This document shows positions 22,144-33,063 of a stretch of 64,000 nt of DNA, in pieces; the first letter of the stretch is position 1, and every line of letters starts with the position of its first letter. The stretch is from Ophiura sarsii. Lineage: Eukaryota > Echinodermata > Ophiuroidea > Amphilepidida > Ophiuridae. The notes below the pieces were generated by a model. That model made no database searches and was not told the origin of the DNA. It worked only from the letters and a program-made list of their open reading frames with translations. The stretch covers positions 70,806,682 through 70,870,681 of the forward strand of contig CM069453.1 of NCBI GenBank assembly GCA_035610835.1, written 5' to 3'. Both the position numbers and the translations under genes were made by a program.

Positions 22144-23054
22144 AAATGGTATTTATGCTGATTACATGTGACCCTAATTCGAGGTCAAAGGTCACTTTCA
22201 CACCCACGTTGGCTATAATATCCACATAGGTTATATTCTACAGACTTCAAGGAACATTAATTCATTTAACAAGGAGCTCTATTTCTACTTTTACACAACG
22301 GATTACAATCGTGTTTGCACATTCCGAAAACCTTAATATTTCTTCTTTTTATTGATGACATAAAATCCCAGATGTCACAATCGGTTTTCTAATTACGCAT
22401 GATCAACGGGAGGTATGTTATAAAAACATTCAACAGATTTCACGGAAATCGGCGGTGTTGCAGCTGCGGCAGCGCTGTTAACCACTGGATATCGTTGGAC
22501 CCCAGCAACGCTCACTTTGTGATTTGTGAATAAATAATATTTGTTTTATGTGCAATATTGAACAATAAATATGTATTTTATTAATGGTGGTGGTATCTAA
22601 ATATTTTCAACATTTAAGATAAAAAATGTAAAAGTGTAACGAGTTGTAATACCAAACCAAACGAAAATGCATGCGTAATGGAATTGATCGATACGCACAA
22701 TTTGAACAAGCGTTTTTATATTTTAATGAACTTTGCTTTAGGAAATTGGATGTTGCTACTTCACCAATTATATTAACAGAAATTCGGATGAGCAGACTTT
22801 TTATGATTAAGTCATACGGCTGTAGTTGTATAATTTTCTTTCAAATCGGTTAAATCACACGTGATTTCAAAAGCAATTTAACAACGTTGGGTATTTATTC
22901 ATAATTGAATTTTGAAGATTTCAAAGCTTCCAGAATATTTAAACATGATAGCAATCCATGGTGAGAAACATTGTTGTAAACTTTAGCTGTGAACTGGACT
23001 GAACTATAGAACCGTCATTTCCCGTCAAATCGGTTGAACATATTTTCGACATAC
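22144..23054. other. No recognisable gene
   Basis: AT-rich; no exon, RNA gene or element ends recognised on either strand. Confidence 0.4.
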
Positions 23055-24348
23055 CTTTTTACATCTATCTATCTATCTATCTAGCCTATTTCACTCCACT
23101 GCAGAAGGAAGGCCTCTTCATTAATTTTCCATTTCACTCTGTCCTGAGCTGTCCTCTTCCAAGTAACGTCGCCATACTCTATGATGTCGTCTATCCACCG
23201 TCTGTTTGGCATGCCTCTTCCTCTGGTGAATGCTCTGGGGATCCAGTCTGTTAATTTATGAGTCCATCTGTTGTCTTTCCTCCTGGCTAGATGGCCAGCC
23301 CATCTCCATTTTTTTTTTTTTTTTCCAGTATGATGTCCCTCACTTTTGTTTTCTTCCTTAAATCTGTGTTGGTCACCCTGTCCCTTCTTGTAACGCCAAT
23401 CAATATCCTTTCCATTGCCCTCTCAGTGACTTTTAGCTTCTTCTCCAATCTCTTAGTTGTTGTCCATGTTTCTGAGCCATACGATAGCACTGGGATGATA
23501 CACTGGTTGAAAATTGGTCGCTTTAGTGACAAAGGTAGCTCTTCATCACGAAAGATAAAGCTGAGCTTACCAAACTTCACCCATGCTAGCTGTATCCTTC
23601 TGTTCACTTCCCCTGCTGTTTCATTTTCCAGAGAAAATCTTTTTGCCAGGTATATATAACTGTCCACTCTTTCTATGGTTTTTCCTTGAACTGTTATAGC
23701 ATAATCTTTCAGCTTGTTGCACATCATCACTTTTGTCTTCTTGATGTTCATGTTAAGTCCAGCTTGCTCTCTTCACTCAGTTCTCGGATCATCTTCTGCA
23801 ATTTCTGGGGCTCATGGCTGAGAAGTAGGATGTCATCTGCAAATCTGAGATGGGTAAGGTGTTCACCATCGACTATAACTCCCATACCTTGCCAATCCAG
23901 GTTTCTGAAAACATCCTCCATGGCTGCAGTGAATAGCTTTGGGGAGATTGGATCACCTTGTCTCACACCTTTCAGAATTTTGAAGGCTTCGGTTGTGGTG
24001 CTCTCCAGGTGGATTCTAGCACTTGGATCCTTATAGATTGCCTTGATTAGGCGGATGTACTTTTCATCACTGACCTGCTTTTCCAGCGCATTTAATAGAG
24101 ACTGGTGGTCTAGACTGTCAAATGCCTTCTCATAGTCTACAAAACCGAGACATAAATTGAAGCGATATTCTTTCGACTTCTCTATAACCTGGCTCAATGT
24201 TTGAAGATGGTCTGATGTCCTGAATCCTGCTCTAAAACCTGCTTGTTCTCTGGGCTGGTTGTCATCAAGCTGTTTCTCAACTCTGGCAAGAATAATTCTT
24301 GTACAGACTTTGTACATGTGAGGCAGCAGGCTGAGGTCTATAGTTTTT
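23055..24348 (-). mobile_element. 5'-truncated LINE, RT plus C-terminal domain (RTE-like)
   Basis: Minus-strand reading, 5' to 3'. The NYRP/LLPHMYKV region near 24340 has a small indel. Then EQAGFRAGFRTSDHLQTL, DYEKAFDS, GVRQGDPISPKLF and FADDILLL follow: all RT palm motifs, in an open frame of 189 codons (24317-23748). A frameshift near 23750 leads to IKKTKVM, YIYL and SYGSETWTTTKRLE, then a poly-A/T slippage site near 23311-23326. Last comes a further frame with WAGHLARRKDNRWT and RPNRRW-like sequence, ending at about 23058. The tail is (TAGA)n at 23068-23085 on the minus strand, as in RTE-type elements. The endonuclease is missing. Inactive because of truncation and at least three frame breaks. 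Confidence 0.88.
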
Positions 24349-24488
24349 ACCTTTTTACATTATCATTTCGCCACGTAAATATGGAGATCCTAAGGTTACC
24401 AGAATGTATAAACATTATTAAAATCCATGGCTTAAAAATCAAAGTAGAGCTCTGTCACAATAAGTTGCAGGTTTACTGGGACACCCTG
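24349..24488. mobile_element. Solo Tc1/mariner-type terminus
   Basis: The right edge reads TACTGGGACACCCTG followed by TA (24489-24490), i.e. a TA-flanked CAGGGTGTCCCAG end on the minus strand. No matching left end was found, so the left boundary is a guess. Confidence 0.4.
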
Positions 24489-24490
24489 TA

Positions 24491-24987
24491 ATTATGGGAA
24501 AATACATGGATCTTTGCCAGTTGGTTGATTACTTTTTGAGCAATTCGTTAAGGGCCAAATCTTCTATATAGTTCAGTCAGTTCCAAATTGGCGAAACTTG
24601 TTTACAGCAGCCAATGAATTCAGAAGAGCGTAGCGCGTAAAACTCTTGCATGGCGCAATATGGCGCACAATGTTGCAGTGTCATTGTATGCGTGACGCTT
24701 GCGTATGCCAGAATCGCACTTATACGCTTGGATTACTTTTGCGCGCGGATAGATAAAAGCCGAATATTTCTCGCCAATTTTGAGCTGATCGAACTATACA
24801 TTGTAGAAGGGATTTCCCCTTTTTCTCGATGAGATCGTATCCGTTTTAATATACACCTGATATGTATAGTTTGTTTTATTCAACCACAGTCGACCAATCT
24901 AGTGTCTACTCACTCTCCCTTGACACCGTTTCTAATAATTGTCTGTGATGAAAGTCACAACGGTGCTATTGATAATCACCCAGCCGC

Positions 24988-24988
<1 letters not shown>
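24491..24988. other. No recognisable gene
   Basis: Mixed-composition DNA. A 60-codon frame at 24650-24832 has no family resemblance. Confidence 0.4.

Positions 24989-25031
<43 letters not shown>
24989..25031. repeat. Poly-C run (43 bases)
   Basis: The longest homopolymer in the window. Length is likely unstable and subject to sequencing error. Confidence 0.97.
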
Positions 25032-27700
25032 ATTCAATCAGTGACAGTTATTGTTTGGAACCGTTTCATCACGGAAAAATATTATTTTTAAGTGCGTTTC
25101 TGTAATTAACCATTATTTTGTTGGTAAATGTAACCTATTGCGCATATTACTTGACGTTGAATATTCGTGAATGAGAATATCTTCGTGAGCAATCAGTATG
25201 ATCATGACGATAGCACATACTAAACGCCCTCTATAATTCTCTCTGCCACTTTACTACTAAATAATGAGTGCTTGATCAAAACCAGCTTTGTTCATCGTCA
25301 TCATCAACTATCTAACCATTGCTTTCTGTATTAAAGAACTTCTGTCCACTTTTTTCTTCTTCTTTGAACTACCAATTGTCTTATACCCGAGATACGTACT
25401 ATGTTTTCCTCAGTGTCATACATGTATACGTAAATGAGTGATTGCTTACTTTTCCTGTCTATTTTACCAGATGCAACGTCATTGTAACCATCAACACAGA
25501 CATGCAATATACCTTGACCTATTTTCAAATTATGCGAGCAGATCTAATTTTGTAATTATTTTCTCCACACGAAAAGCCACGTGATACCGGATAGTTGCCG
25601 AGAAGCTATCAGCTAACGTATGCCCATTCACAAAACCTTTCATCTGACACCACTATGGAACAGTATAGCAAGTGCTATTAGTAAGAATAAAATGTGAAGA
25701 AAGTGTTTCGACCCATATCAAGAGATTATATGGAAAATATATTCTGTATACCTGTGCTGTGACGGTAAATTAGTAACTGATCCTGGTCTATATTATGTGC
25801 TAGTGTTAGTTAGAAACGTGCCTGCTATAGGCACACATGCATTGACAAAATGTTAAAAATGGGAGATACTTTTATTCTTAATGAATTCATCGCAAACGAA
25901 TATCCGTACGTCATCTGTCTTGAGAGAAATGTCCATTGATAATACTTTACTTACAACATGTACAACGAAGTCAATGTAATTGATATGGTCACACTTAAAT
26001 TTGAGTGAGTTGAGTGATTCACCGTTACCTATAATGGCCGTGCAGTGGGGAGTTTTGAATAAACATGATAAACTGTAAATAATAGAAATCTTATTTAGAT
26101 GCAAAGTTTATCATTTCGCCATGAATCAGATGACGCAAAAGTGTCCGTTTGGGCGCAAGAGGAGCAAGTATTACAACCATTTCAAAATAGCAGCATTTTC
26201 AAAGGGTTTACTTTTAAGTTTGATCCAATGGAACTAAAAGTTGTCATTGTTTATCATGTTTATGTGACATTGGGCTATTCCAGATCATATTTGCACCCCC
26301 AACCCCTATTATGGGATTCGGATTTCCGCACATTTTATGTCCGAATGCTCAACACAAATATTGTTGATGGACGTAGTATTTATGTGACTCAGACTTTAAA
26401 CACTTTACGACTTTACGACTTTAAACATTTGAAATTAAACATGGGCATTTTTACGTCTTTTTAAACATAAAGCGGTGTGCTCTATTTCTGCAGTAAAGGA
26501 ATACTTATTTTCTATACATGAATACGTTAATTTAAAAAAACACCTTTTTTCATTGAACGATTTTGATTCATGCTACCTTATCTTTGTCTTCTACTAATAC
26601 GATTACCTCACACTTCTTTGTAGAGGTCTGCCATGCTCAAAGTTTTACAACAAAATCGTCTTGTACAATTTATATTTTTGAAGTTACGAGGTTATCTCCG
26701 TTCAGCAATTTTCTATCTATTGGTTCTGCAATGTCATTCGTATTCAAAAGCCTGTGCATAGTTGTTGATGGTCTTCGTTCTTCGTCATTTAAAGTCCTCA
26801 AATTATCTCAATTGCCCTACAATCTACCCTGTCTTGATACCTGGCTTTTCTGGAAGTATTTCACTTTATAGCGTACGTTTCTTCTGTCATCTCTTACGAG
26901 GTAGATCTTGATCCGCAGAAAGGACACTTACAAGTGAATGGAGACGAAGACGCTTTTCATCTTTCATCTGTGAGCAATATCTCGCTGTCCTACGACGTCC
27001 TTGAATGTAAACCTCAGCCACAAATGGATTAAGAGGTATAGCTCCAGTAGTCACTGATCATGCTGATAATGACTTAGGAAGATAGTAGTAGAACGACCAA
27101 ATATACAATTTATGATCACTTTATACAAACATACATAACTTTCAGCTCTTCGACCAGCACACCTGTAAATAGAGGATATCGTGTTCCTGCTCGCACCATT
27201 TGCAAATAGATAAATCTGTTTTTCTTTTTTCTTCATTTCTTTGTTTATTGTATTGTATTTGGTTGTTGATCATTGTTGATTGTTGGTTTTTTAAACATTT
27301 TCGTGCACAATTGTTGCGTTTACAATTGCACAAGTTGTACCACAATGTTTTGTAAGCTTCAAGTAGCTTACGTTAAAAGGAAATATAAACATCGGTATTA
27401 TGAGGCATAAGATGACGTCAAGATAAATTGAATGGAGACTCTCTATACATGTGGGGACAGCTTAAAAATGATAAACAACACACATTAAGCCGACATTTAA
27501 CCACGTTTTTGTACTTGTCGTTTGAATGTGCACCCCGATTAGAGCAATCTCCAAAGATACTGACTAATGGCGCTTGCATGGTAATGTTTCTTCCAATCGG
27601 AACATACACATATGAATCAAATATTAACAGGTGAAAGCGAATGCAGATATCGGTGCACAGCTAAAAAACGAACCGTGATACGCGTTAATCGTGCCTGATT
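25032..27700. other. No recognisable gene
   Basis: About 2.7 kb of AT-rich DNA. Open frames of 80-120 codons (26099-26464 plus, 26563-26871 plus, 25853-26104 minus) show no motif or splice context that I could recognise. If a unique-sequence gene interval exists here, its exons are too short for me to identify by eye. Confidence 0.4.
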
Positions 27701-28360
27701 AACCAGTCCAGGCAAATGACCAAATCTGGAAATGTGCTATATATGGAAATCGATTGCCTGATCTGGAAATCAATGCTGTGCACTTTGTGATCAGATTCAA
27801 AAACTACATATTTGATTAGACATAGATTTCAGCAATTATCAGTACTTTTTGAATTTAAAAGTCAATAAGACATACCTACCAAATAATAAGAAAGCAAAAA
27901 TAATTACCCGGTGACAATTTATCCACCAATTAATGCTTAATTAAATTAATTAATTAATCAACTAATTACTTGTTTTTAAAATGCCCCGGTCAAATTTAAA
28001 ACGCCCACGGTGATAATTTAGGTAATTATCTTTAACGTATGATTTACCCAAAAATAGTTGGTCCATCCTTAATATAAGATCCCCCCGAAGTAGAAAACTG
28101 TTAATTTCGTGAACAATTTAATTTCGCAAAAATAGCTTGTGCTTAAATTCGCGAAAATAATAACCTCAAAAAATGGCAGTGAATTAATAATGATATGCTT
28201 GTTTGATTTCGATTCATAAAAAGTAAGTATCCACAAATTTGAAGCATTTTAGTAATTCACAGAAATAACTACCTGCAAAATATGTTGATCACTACATTTC
28301 CAGATTTGGAAATCAATCCCGATTTCCAGATTTGGTCATTTGGACTGTTAACGTGTGTTG
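27701..28360. repeat. Inverted repeat, TIR-like, ~650 bp
   Basis: The arm at about 27701-27771 (GACCAAATCTGGAAAT twice, with one variant) returns in reverse complement at 28291-28352. The interior is AT-rich. Probably a non-autonomous DNA element; ends and TSD not resolved. Confidence 0.5.
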
Positions 28361-28642
28361 ATTGAAAAAACGACCAATTATTTAATCTTTCAAGAGTAAA
28401 ATACGGGTAGTACCGTTAATCTCTGCCAGATTAAATGTAATTTTGTGTGAAAGAGTAATTGTTTCTATCGTTTTGCTGTATTTTACTCAAATTGCGATTA
28501 AAACTTAATCGCATTGCTTCACCGGTCGCGTCTTCCCCGTCAGTCACTCCTCGCGTGATTAATAAATCAATACCATATGATTAAAACTTGCACGCACGTG
28601 GTTATTGTGTTCGCCATTTGCCATAGAGAGCCGTGTCGCAAG

Positions 28643-28724
28643 ATGGACACGGAGATGAACACCAGTGAAATGGAGGTTTTGATGAATCTTTGGGGATTGC
28701 CTACACTTATTAATATATTCCAAG
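28643..28724 (+). CDS. Candidate first coding exon (possible SAM-like N-terminus)
   Basis: ATG in strong context (CAAGATGG, A at -3 and G at +4) opens 27 codons plus one base, then a good donor CAAG|GTAAAT at 28725. The peptide is MDTEMNTSEMEVLMNLWGLP..., with an amphipathic start and an LWGL motif. It resembles the first helix of some SAM-type domains, but that is a weak inference from one motif. The 5' side has TCAGT near 28534 and CACGTG near 28599. No second exon was identified. The donor and flanking intron are copied in inverted orientation at 28951-28984, see the palindrome. Confidence 0.42.
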
Positions 28725-28984
28725 GTAAATGTTGTTCCATTTGTCAATGATTTAATTTAACTAGAGGGTGCGAGCTATTTATAGGCCTATTGAGTTTTAA
28801 GCTTTAAGCTTACATACTACAAAGCTTTAAGCTTACATACTACATACATATGTAGTAAGTATGTAGTATGTAAGCTTAAAGCTTGATGGGACTCGGCAAT
28901 TGCCGAGTCCCATCAAGCTTTAAGCTTAAAACTCAATAGTCCTATTAACAAATGGAACAATATTTACCTTGGAATATATTAATC
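28707..28984. repeat. Large palindrome with a perfect 58-bp core
   Basis: 28871-28928 is a perfect palindrome centred between 28899 and 28900 (core GGCAATTGCC). Further out, 28707-28740 (TTATTAATATATTCCAAGG...) pairs with 28951-28984, and 28784-28803 pairs with 28918-28940. A second small palindrome centred near 28850 (TACATACATATGTAGTA) sits in the longer left arm. It duplicates the exon/donor boundary of the 28643 exon in inverted orientation. Confidence 0.9.
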
Positions 28985-28992
28985 AGTAAGTT

Positions 28993-29184
28993 TAATCTGG
29001 CCAAGAGTAAACTTTAATCTACCTATATCGATTACAAATTAATCCAAAATCGAGTAGTTCCCTTTTTACTACCGTGTCGATTAATTTTTAATCTGGCCAA
29101 GAGTAAAACTTTAATCTACCTATATCGATTAAAAATTAATCCAAAATCGAGTAGTTCCCTTTTTACTACCGTGTCGATTAAATT
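28993..29184. repeat. 96-bp tandem duplication
   Basis: Two nearly identical copies (28993-29088, 29089-29184) containing TAATCTGGCCAAGAGTAAA and TTTTTACTACCGTGTCGATTAA. A diverged inverted relative lies near 28385-28435, so the region 28.38-29.18 kb may be one element with TIRs. Confidence 0.85.
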
Positions 29185-29750
29185 TTTGCTCGTTTTTTAG
29201 CAATTTTTTTTAGCTGTGTGGCAAGTAGGACACATTGAAATATTGCGTTTTTAGCATGTCAATTGCCGGGAAAAGCCCAGTAAAGAAACATGTCGTGTTA
29301 GATATATTTCTAGATATCTTCAAACACTGACCTTTTCAAATTTCACGGAATAACTGTACTTGGTTATGATACCACGGCAATATATCATTCCGTTCACACT
29401 TATCGTAATTGTTATAATCAATTAAGTTTCTCTATCCAGTAAGCCCTTTCTTTTATCATTTTGTGTCATCAGTTTTGACAAACACATAAAATAGAAGGGT
29501 TTTTGTCAATATTCTCATATAAAGTCTCCCCCACTAAGCGTACTATTAGACTGCAAAAAAACCACCAATCAAACCTGCATATATAATAGCCATTCTCGCT
29601 AAAACATATGTGTTTTAACTAATGGCATTGTTGGATCTTGTAAAATATGCAAAATCAGTGGCCTATGACTTGTCAAGAAGAAAAAACAGCACGCAAATAC
29701 GTATGTTATTATTTATAAACACTGATTTACCAACACGACGATTTACGTAT
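29185..29750. other. Putative upstream region, no element recognised
   Basis: AT-rich, without repeats or frames of note, leading up to the TATA/initiator pair. Confidence 0.4.
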
Positions 29751-29756
29751 TAGAAT

Positions 29757-29790
29757 ATATATATAGATGATGTCCGTTCTGAGCATCAGT
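29757..29790 (+). promoter_or_regulatory. Candidate core promoter: TATA box and initiator
   Basis: TATATATATA begins at 29757 and an initiator-like TCAGT lies at 29786-29790. The spacing of about 31 bp to the A is the canonical TATA-to-start distance. It is followed by a GC-richer leader and the coding exon at 29972. AT-rich DNA often contains TATA by chance, so the spacing and context carry the call. Confidence 0.45.
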
Positions 29791-29936
29791 TGATAGGTGT
29801 TCACATTACGCGGCGCGGCACTCATTGAGGGTTAGTGTTACTCGTGTGCTGCTGGCAACCATTACACTATATCGCAGCAAATCGACTTGTTGAATACGGA
29901 ATATTGCATTTCATCAACAAAACAATCCTTTCTTTG

Positions 29937-29957
29937 ATGTTGAGAAGAAAACCGTAG
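29937..29957 (+). other. Short upstream ORF in the candidate leader
   Basis: An ATG at 29937 opens six codons and stops at TAG (29955-29957), 14 bases before the candidate main start. If the promoter call is right, this could dampen translation of the main frame. Confidence 0.3.
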
Positions 29958-29971
29958 AACTGGACCTTACA

Positions 29972-30089
29972 ATGTTTTACCACCATCGCGTCAGCGTTCG
30001 ACGCCCATCAGACCTACCCGGACTGAAACGAAATAGCGTGGTGACGTTGGAAAACAGGCGCCTGTCGACTTCAGGGGAAGACCTTGATG
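29972..30089 (+). CDS. Candidate first coding exon with splice donor
   Basis: ATG at 29972 opens 39 codons plus one base, ending at a strong donor GATG|GTAAGA (GT at 30090). The peptide (MFYHHRVSVRRPSDLPGLKR..., ending in LSTSGEDLD) is basic and Ser/Arg-rich with a plausible phospho-site (RRLSTS), and has more balanced codon use than the surroundings. The same frame is open back to 29894, so an internal exon with an upstream acceptor is also possible. No domain recognised. Later exons are not visible; two LINEs follow within 400 bp, inside what would be intron 1. Confidence 0.5.
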
Positions 30090-30440
30090 GTAAGATTTGA
30101 AGTCAAGAAAATCATATTTGTTATGGTTATGGTATTGAATAGTTTATGTATTTTTCTTGTTATTGAAATCGGATTGGAGGACATGCATTAATGACACTTG
30201 TTATTTGATTTATTTTATGACGCGTCCTATATTTATTTTTGCTTTATCTATGCGATATGGTAATTTTCTAATTATTTAAATATTTTACCACAATCCACGT
30301 GTTTCCTCAGTTGTCGTGGTATTCATGGCGAGTGCATAACATTTGATTACGATTGACATCTTTCATCCAATATCAAGAGCAGTCCTTTCATAATTTACTT
30401 CTGAATAAGGGGCGGGTTTCCCATGATCCCGTTATTGGAA
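30090..30440. other. Presumed intron start, AT-rich
   Basis: Follows the donor at 30090. No repeat or exon recognised before the TTC microsatellite at 30440. Confidence 0.35.
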
Positions 30441-30674
30441 TTCTTCTTCTTCTTCTTCTTCTTCTTCGGCCTCCGTCAGATATGACGATTGGCTGCCATA
30501 CGATCACATCTCCGGATCATCTTTCTCCAAGCTACTCTGTCTTGTGCCAGACGCTTGGCCTTTATAAGACTCATACCAGTCCATTCCTTGATGTTGTCAA
30601 ACCATTGTTTCCTTTGACGACCTCTTTTCCTGCTGCCTTCCACTTTCCCTTCTATGATGTGGAGTGCCAGTAAG
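30440..30674 (-). mobile_element. Host LINE, C-terminal end and (GAA)n tail
   Basis: The minus strand (30671 to 30484) encodes a LINE C-terminus: KVEGSRKRGRQRKQWFDN, then KEWTGMSLIKAKRLAQDR and a stop at 30484. It is followed by a (GAA)n tail seen as (TTC)n at 30442-30469. The upstream part of the same element continues at 31698-31800, beyond an inserted LINE. Confidence 0.85.
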
Positions 30675-31697
30675 AGAGGCTAGTGGCTGCCATTGGACTT
30701 ACATACCAACAAACCAAAGCACATGTTACTTCTCCAGATGGCATCACTAAGGACTTCGAAATACAAGCAGGGGTTCTTCAGGGTGATACACTAGCACCGT
30801 TTTTTGTTCATAATCATCCTAGACTATGTACTGAGGAAGGCATTGGCAGGAAAAGAAGAGCAACTAGGCTTCACACTTGTTCCCAGTCAAAGTAGAAGAA
30901 TAGGGCCGCAGACAATTACAGACCTCGACTTCGCAGACGACATTGCTCTCCTTGCTGACAATCTACGGGATGCAGAGGAACTACTACATCTGGTGGAAGC
31001 AGCTGCGCTTACAGTTGGTCTTGGGATGAACGCCAAAAAAACAAAGGCAATGCTGTACAAAGAAGCTCCAACACCAATTAAAACACTGGATGGTAATGAT
31101 CTTGAAATTGTCCAAGACTTCAAATACCTTGGTGCCTGGATTGCTAGTAGTGAACAAGATTTCAACATAAGAAAGGCTCAAGCTTGGAAAGCCTGTAACA
31201 GCATGACAAAAATATGGAACAGTAAACTCCCAAGAAACCTGAAAATAAAGCTGTTTACCACCACTGTTGAATCTGTTTTGACCTATGGAGCCGAGACTTG
31301 GACACTAACAGCTAAAATGAGAAAAGCGCTGGATGGTTGCTACACTCGCCTCTTAAGAAAAGCACTTAATGTATCATGGCAATCTCACACCACCAACAAA
31401 GATCTATATGGGAACCTGCTACCAATATCAGAGAGGCTAAGACGGAGGAGATTAAAATTTGCCGGCCACTGTGCCAGAAGGGAAGAGGAAGCAGTCTCCA
31501 AAGTTCTCCTGTGGCAACCCAAGCATGGACACAAGGCTAGAGGACCACCACGAAAGAATTACATCAAGCTTTTATCAGAGGATACAGGACTAACTAGGCA
31601 GGACATGAAAAACTGCATGCTTGAAAGACCAGTATGGAAGGCCATCACAGAAGTCCGTCCCTTCGGGACGCCTTAAGCAAGTAAGTAAGCAAGTAAG
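30675..31697 (+). mobile_element. LINE inserted in opposite orientation, RT C-half
   Basis: Plus-strand RT fragment. AAIGLTYQQTKAHV and GVLQGDTLAP lie in one frame (30683-30895). After a frameshift, a 290-codon frame (30804-31676) has FADDIALL at residues 43-50, TVGLGMNAKKTKAM, KYLGAWI, SVLTYGAETWTLT, LLRKALNVSW, RRLKFAGHCAR and a C-terminal RGPPRKNYIKLL. The 3' end is a short (AAGT)n tail at 31675-31697. It is truncated at the 5' side within RT. AGTAAG at 30669-30674 and again at the 3' junction is a plausible target duplication. Inactive. Confidence 0.9.
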
Positions 31698-31800
31698 CTA
31701 CCACTGCCTCTAATGATGTGCCCGAAGTAGGCCAGCTTTCTTTTAATAAGCTCTCCTATAGCAGTTGTCTCTTTACACCAGTTTGGAATTACGTTCAGTT
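31698..31800 (-). mobile_element. Host LINE, upstream piece
   Basis: The minus strand reads KETTAIGELIKRKLAYFGHI followed by IRGSGS, the stretch that precedes the C-terminal piece at 30440-30674. Excising the intervening LINE with one AGTAAG leaves an uninterrupted frame across the junction, which supports one original element. Diverged beyond about 31800. Confidence 0.8.
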
Positions 31801-32085
31801 AAATTTTAAAGATGGTTATCAAAATCGTGTTTTGTAACAGACCCTTTTTTGCTTGTTCGCCAAGGCGAACTAGCATATATAAGGCTTGGAATTGGTACGC
31901 GATATGTATGGCTCCGTTCCGAGTGTCACTTTGCACAGAAAACCTAATTGGTGTCACTGGTATAATATGCCAAACGATACTTTCATACGCTCATAATTGA
32001 TGGACGAGAAGTGTGCCATCCGTGTCGATGGTTTTGATTGGACGAGAGATTGATATATCATCGCCAGTGAATATTAAACTGGGTA
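31801..32085. other. No recognisable gene
   Basis: Short unique-looking interval between the nested LINEs and the next inverted repeat. Confidence 0.35.
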
Positions 32086-32379
32086 GGCGTTGTAACTGGT
32101 ACTTATACCGAACATTGTATGGGCGGCCAATGGGGTTAAATATATTGAATATATACTTGGAATTTGTTAGAGATTTATAAATGATAACTTTTTTATAATG
32201 AATATTAATAAGTAATATGAATATCCATGATTAATTTGGGATCCTCTTGAATCATCTCGGTTATCTCGGTCAGTGGCGTAACAGCCGGGGGTGGGGGGGG
32301 GGGGGGGGGGGGGGTAGGGGGGGTCGCACAGTGCCCCCCTGAAGGTGCTCAGCAGGAAATTCAAACCTACCCACCAGGA

Positions 32380-32500
32380 AAAATGGAGGGGAAGGGAAAG
32401 AAAAGAGAGAGAGAAAGGAAAAAGGGAGGAAAAAGAAAAAGGAAAAGGAGAAAAAAAGGGGAAAGAAATAAAAGAAGAAAGGGAAAGAAAGAAAGAAAAT
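32380..32500. repeat. Polypurine tract, ~120 bp
   Basis: Almost only A and G on the plus strand, (GAAAGG)-like. Open frames on both strands here are compositional artefacts. Such tracts can form triplex DNA. Confidence 0.9.
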
Positions 32501-32501
32501 T

Positions 32502-32584
32502 TCGCAGTACAAAAAACACAACAGTCAACAAAAAACACAACAGTCAACACATTGTTGACTGTTGTGTTTTTTGTACTGCGAAAT
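32502..32584. repeat. Near-perfect hairpin with a duplicated half-arm
   Basis: TTCGCAGTACAAAAAACACA... pairs with its complement ending at 32584 across a 3-nt turn. A 19-bp part of the left arm (ending CAACAGTCAAC) is directly duplicated. Confidence 0.9.
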
Positions 32585-32680
32585 TTTGTTACTGTGCGAA
32601 ATTTTGTGACCGTGCGAAATTTGTGACCTTGCGTAATTTTGTGACCGTGCGAAATTTTGTGACCGTGCGAAAGTGTTTTG

Positions 32681-32716
<36 letters not shown>

Positions 32717-33063
32717 ACCCACACACACACACCTACGTGAAATTCACGAGGTGACTGAATGGGAAAAAAATTGGGGCAACCTTTTAAAAATTCCGAGACG
32801 GAATTATTCTAACCATAATTTTTTGGGCTGTGCCCCCCCCCCCTGACAACCAACCTCTGTTACGCCACTGATCTCGGTTCAACCTGGACCATTTCAGTTC
32901 AATCCGGATCATTCATATTCATGTTAATTCATTATTGCAAATTAGTAGTCATTACAAAATTATAATTTATCTTTTTTTACCCCGATTTTAGACTATATTC
33001 AATCAATTTAACCTCATTGGCCGCCCATACAATGTTCGGTATAAGTACCAGTTACAACGCCTA

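Larger units (their letters stand above)
32271..32870 (+). mobile_element. hAT-type MITE with perfect 8-bp TSD (copy 1)
   Basis: Ends CAGTGGCGTAACAG and its complement CTGTTACGCCACTG. The duplicated target ATCTCGGT lies at 32263-32270 and 32871-32878. The 8-bp TSD and CAG...CTG ends fit hAT. The interior holds a G22 run, a purine tract, a strong hairpin, repeats of GTGACCGTGCGAAATTTT and a C35 run, with no transposase. The block at 32738-32785 reappears reverse-complemented in the element at 63412. Confidence 0.92.
32086..33063. repeat. Long inverted repeat split by a hAT-type MITE
   Basis: 32086-32150 (GGCGTTGTAACTGGTAC..., TGGGCGGCCAATGGGGTTAA) is mirrored almost perfectly at 32996-33063. 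Inner arm sequence (to 32262 and from 32879) is more diverged. The 32271-32870 element is inserted near the palindrome centre. Probably an older foldback element. Confidence 0.85.

Noticed and set aside
23291..24036. Plus-strand frames over 23.3-24.0 kb
   Set aside because: Antisense of the minus-strand LINE reverse transcriptase.
26099..26464. 121-codon plus-strand frame
   Set aside because: No recognised domain or splice signals; composition matches surrounding non-coding DNA.
32345..32754. Lys/Glu-rich and Phe/Ser-rich frames on both strands
   Set aside because: Polypurine tract and poly-C/G runs inside a hAT-type MITE.
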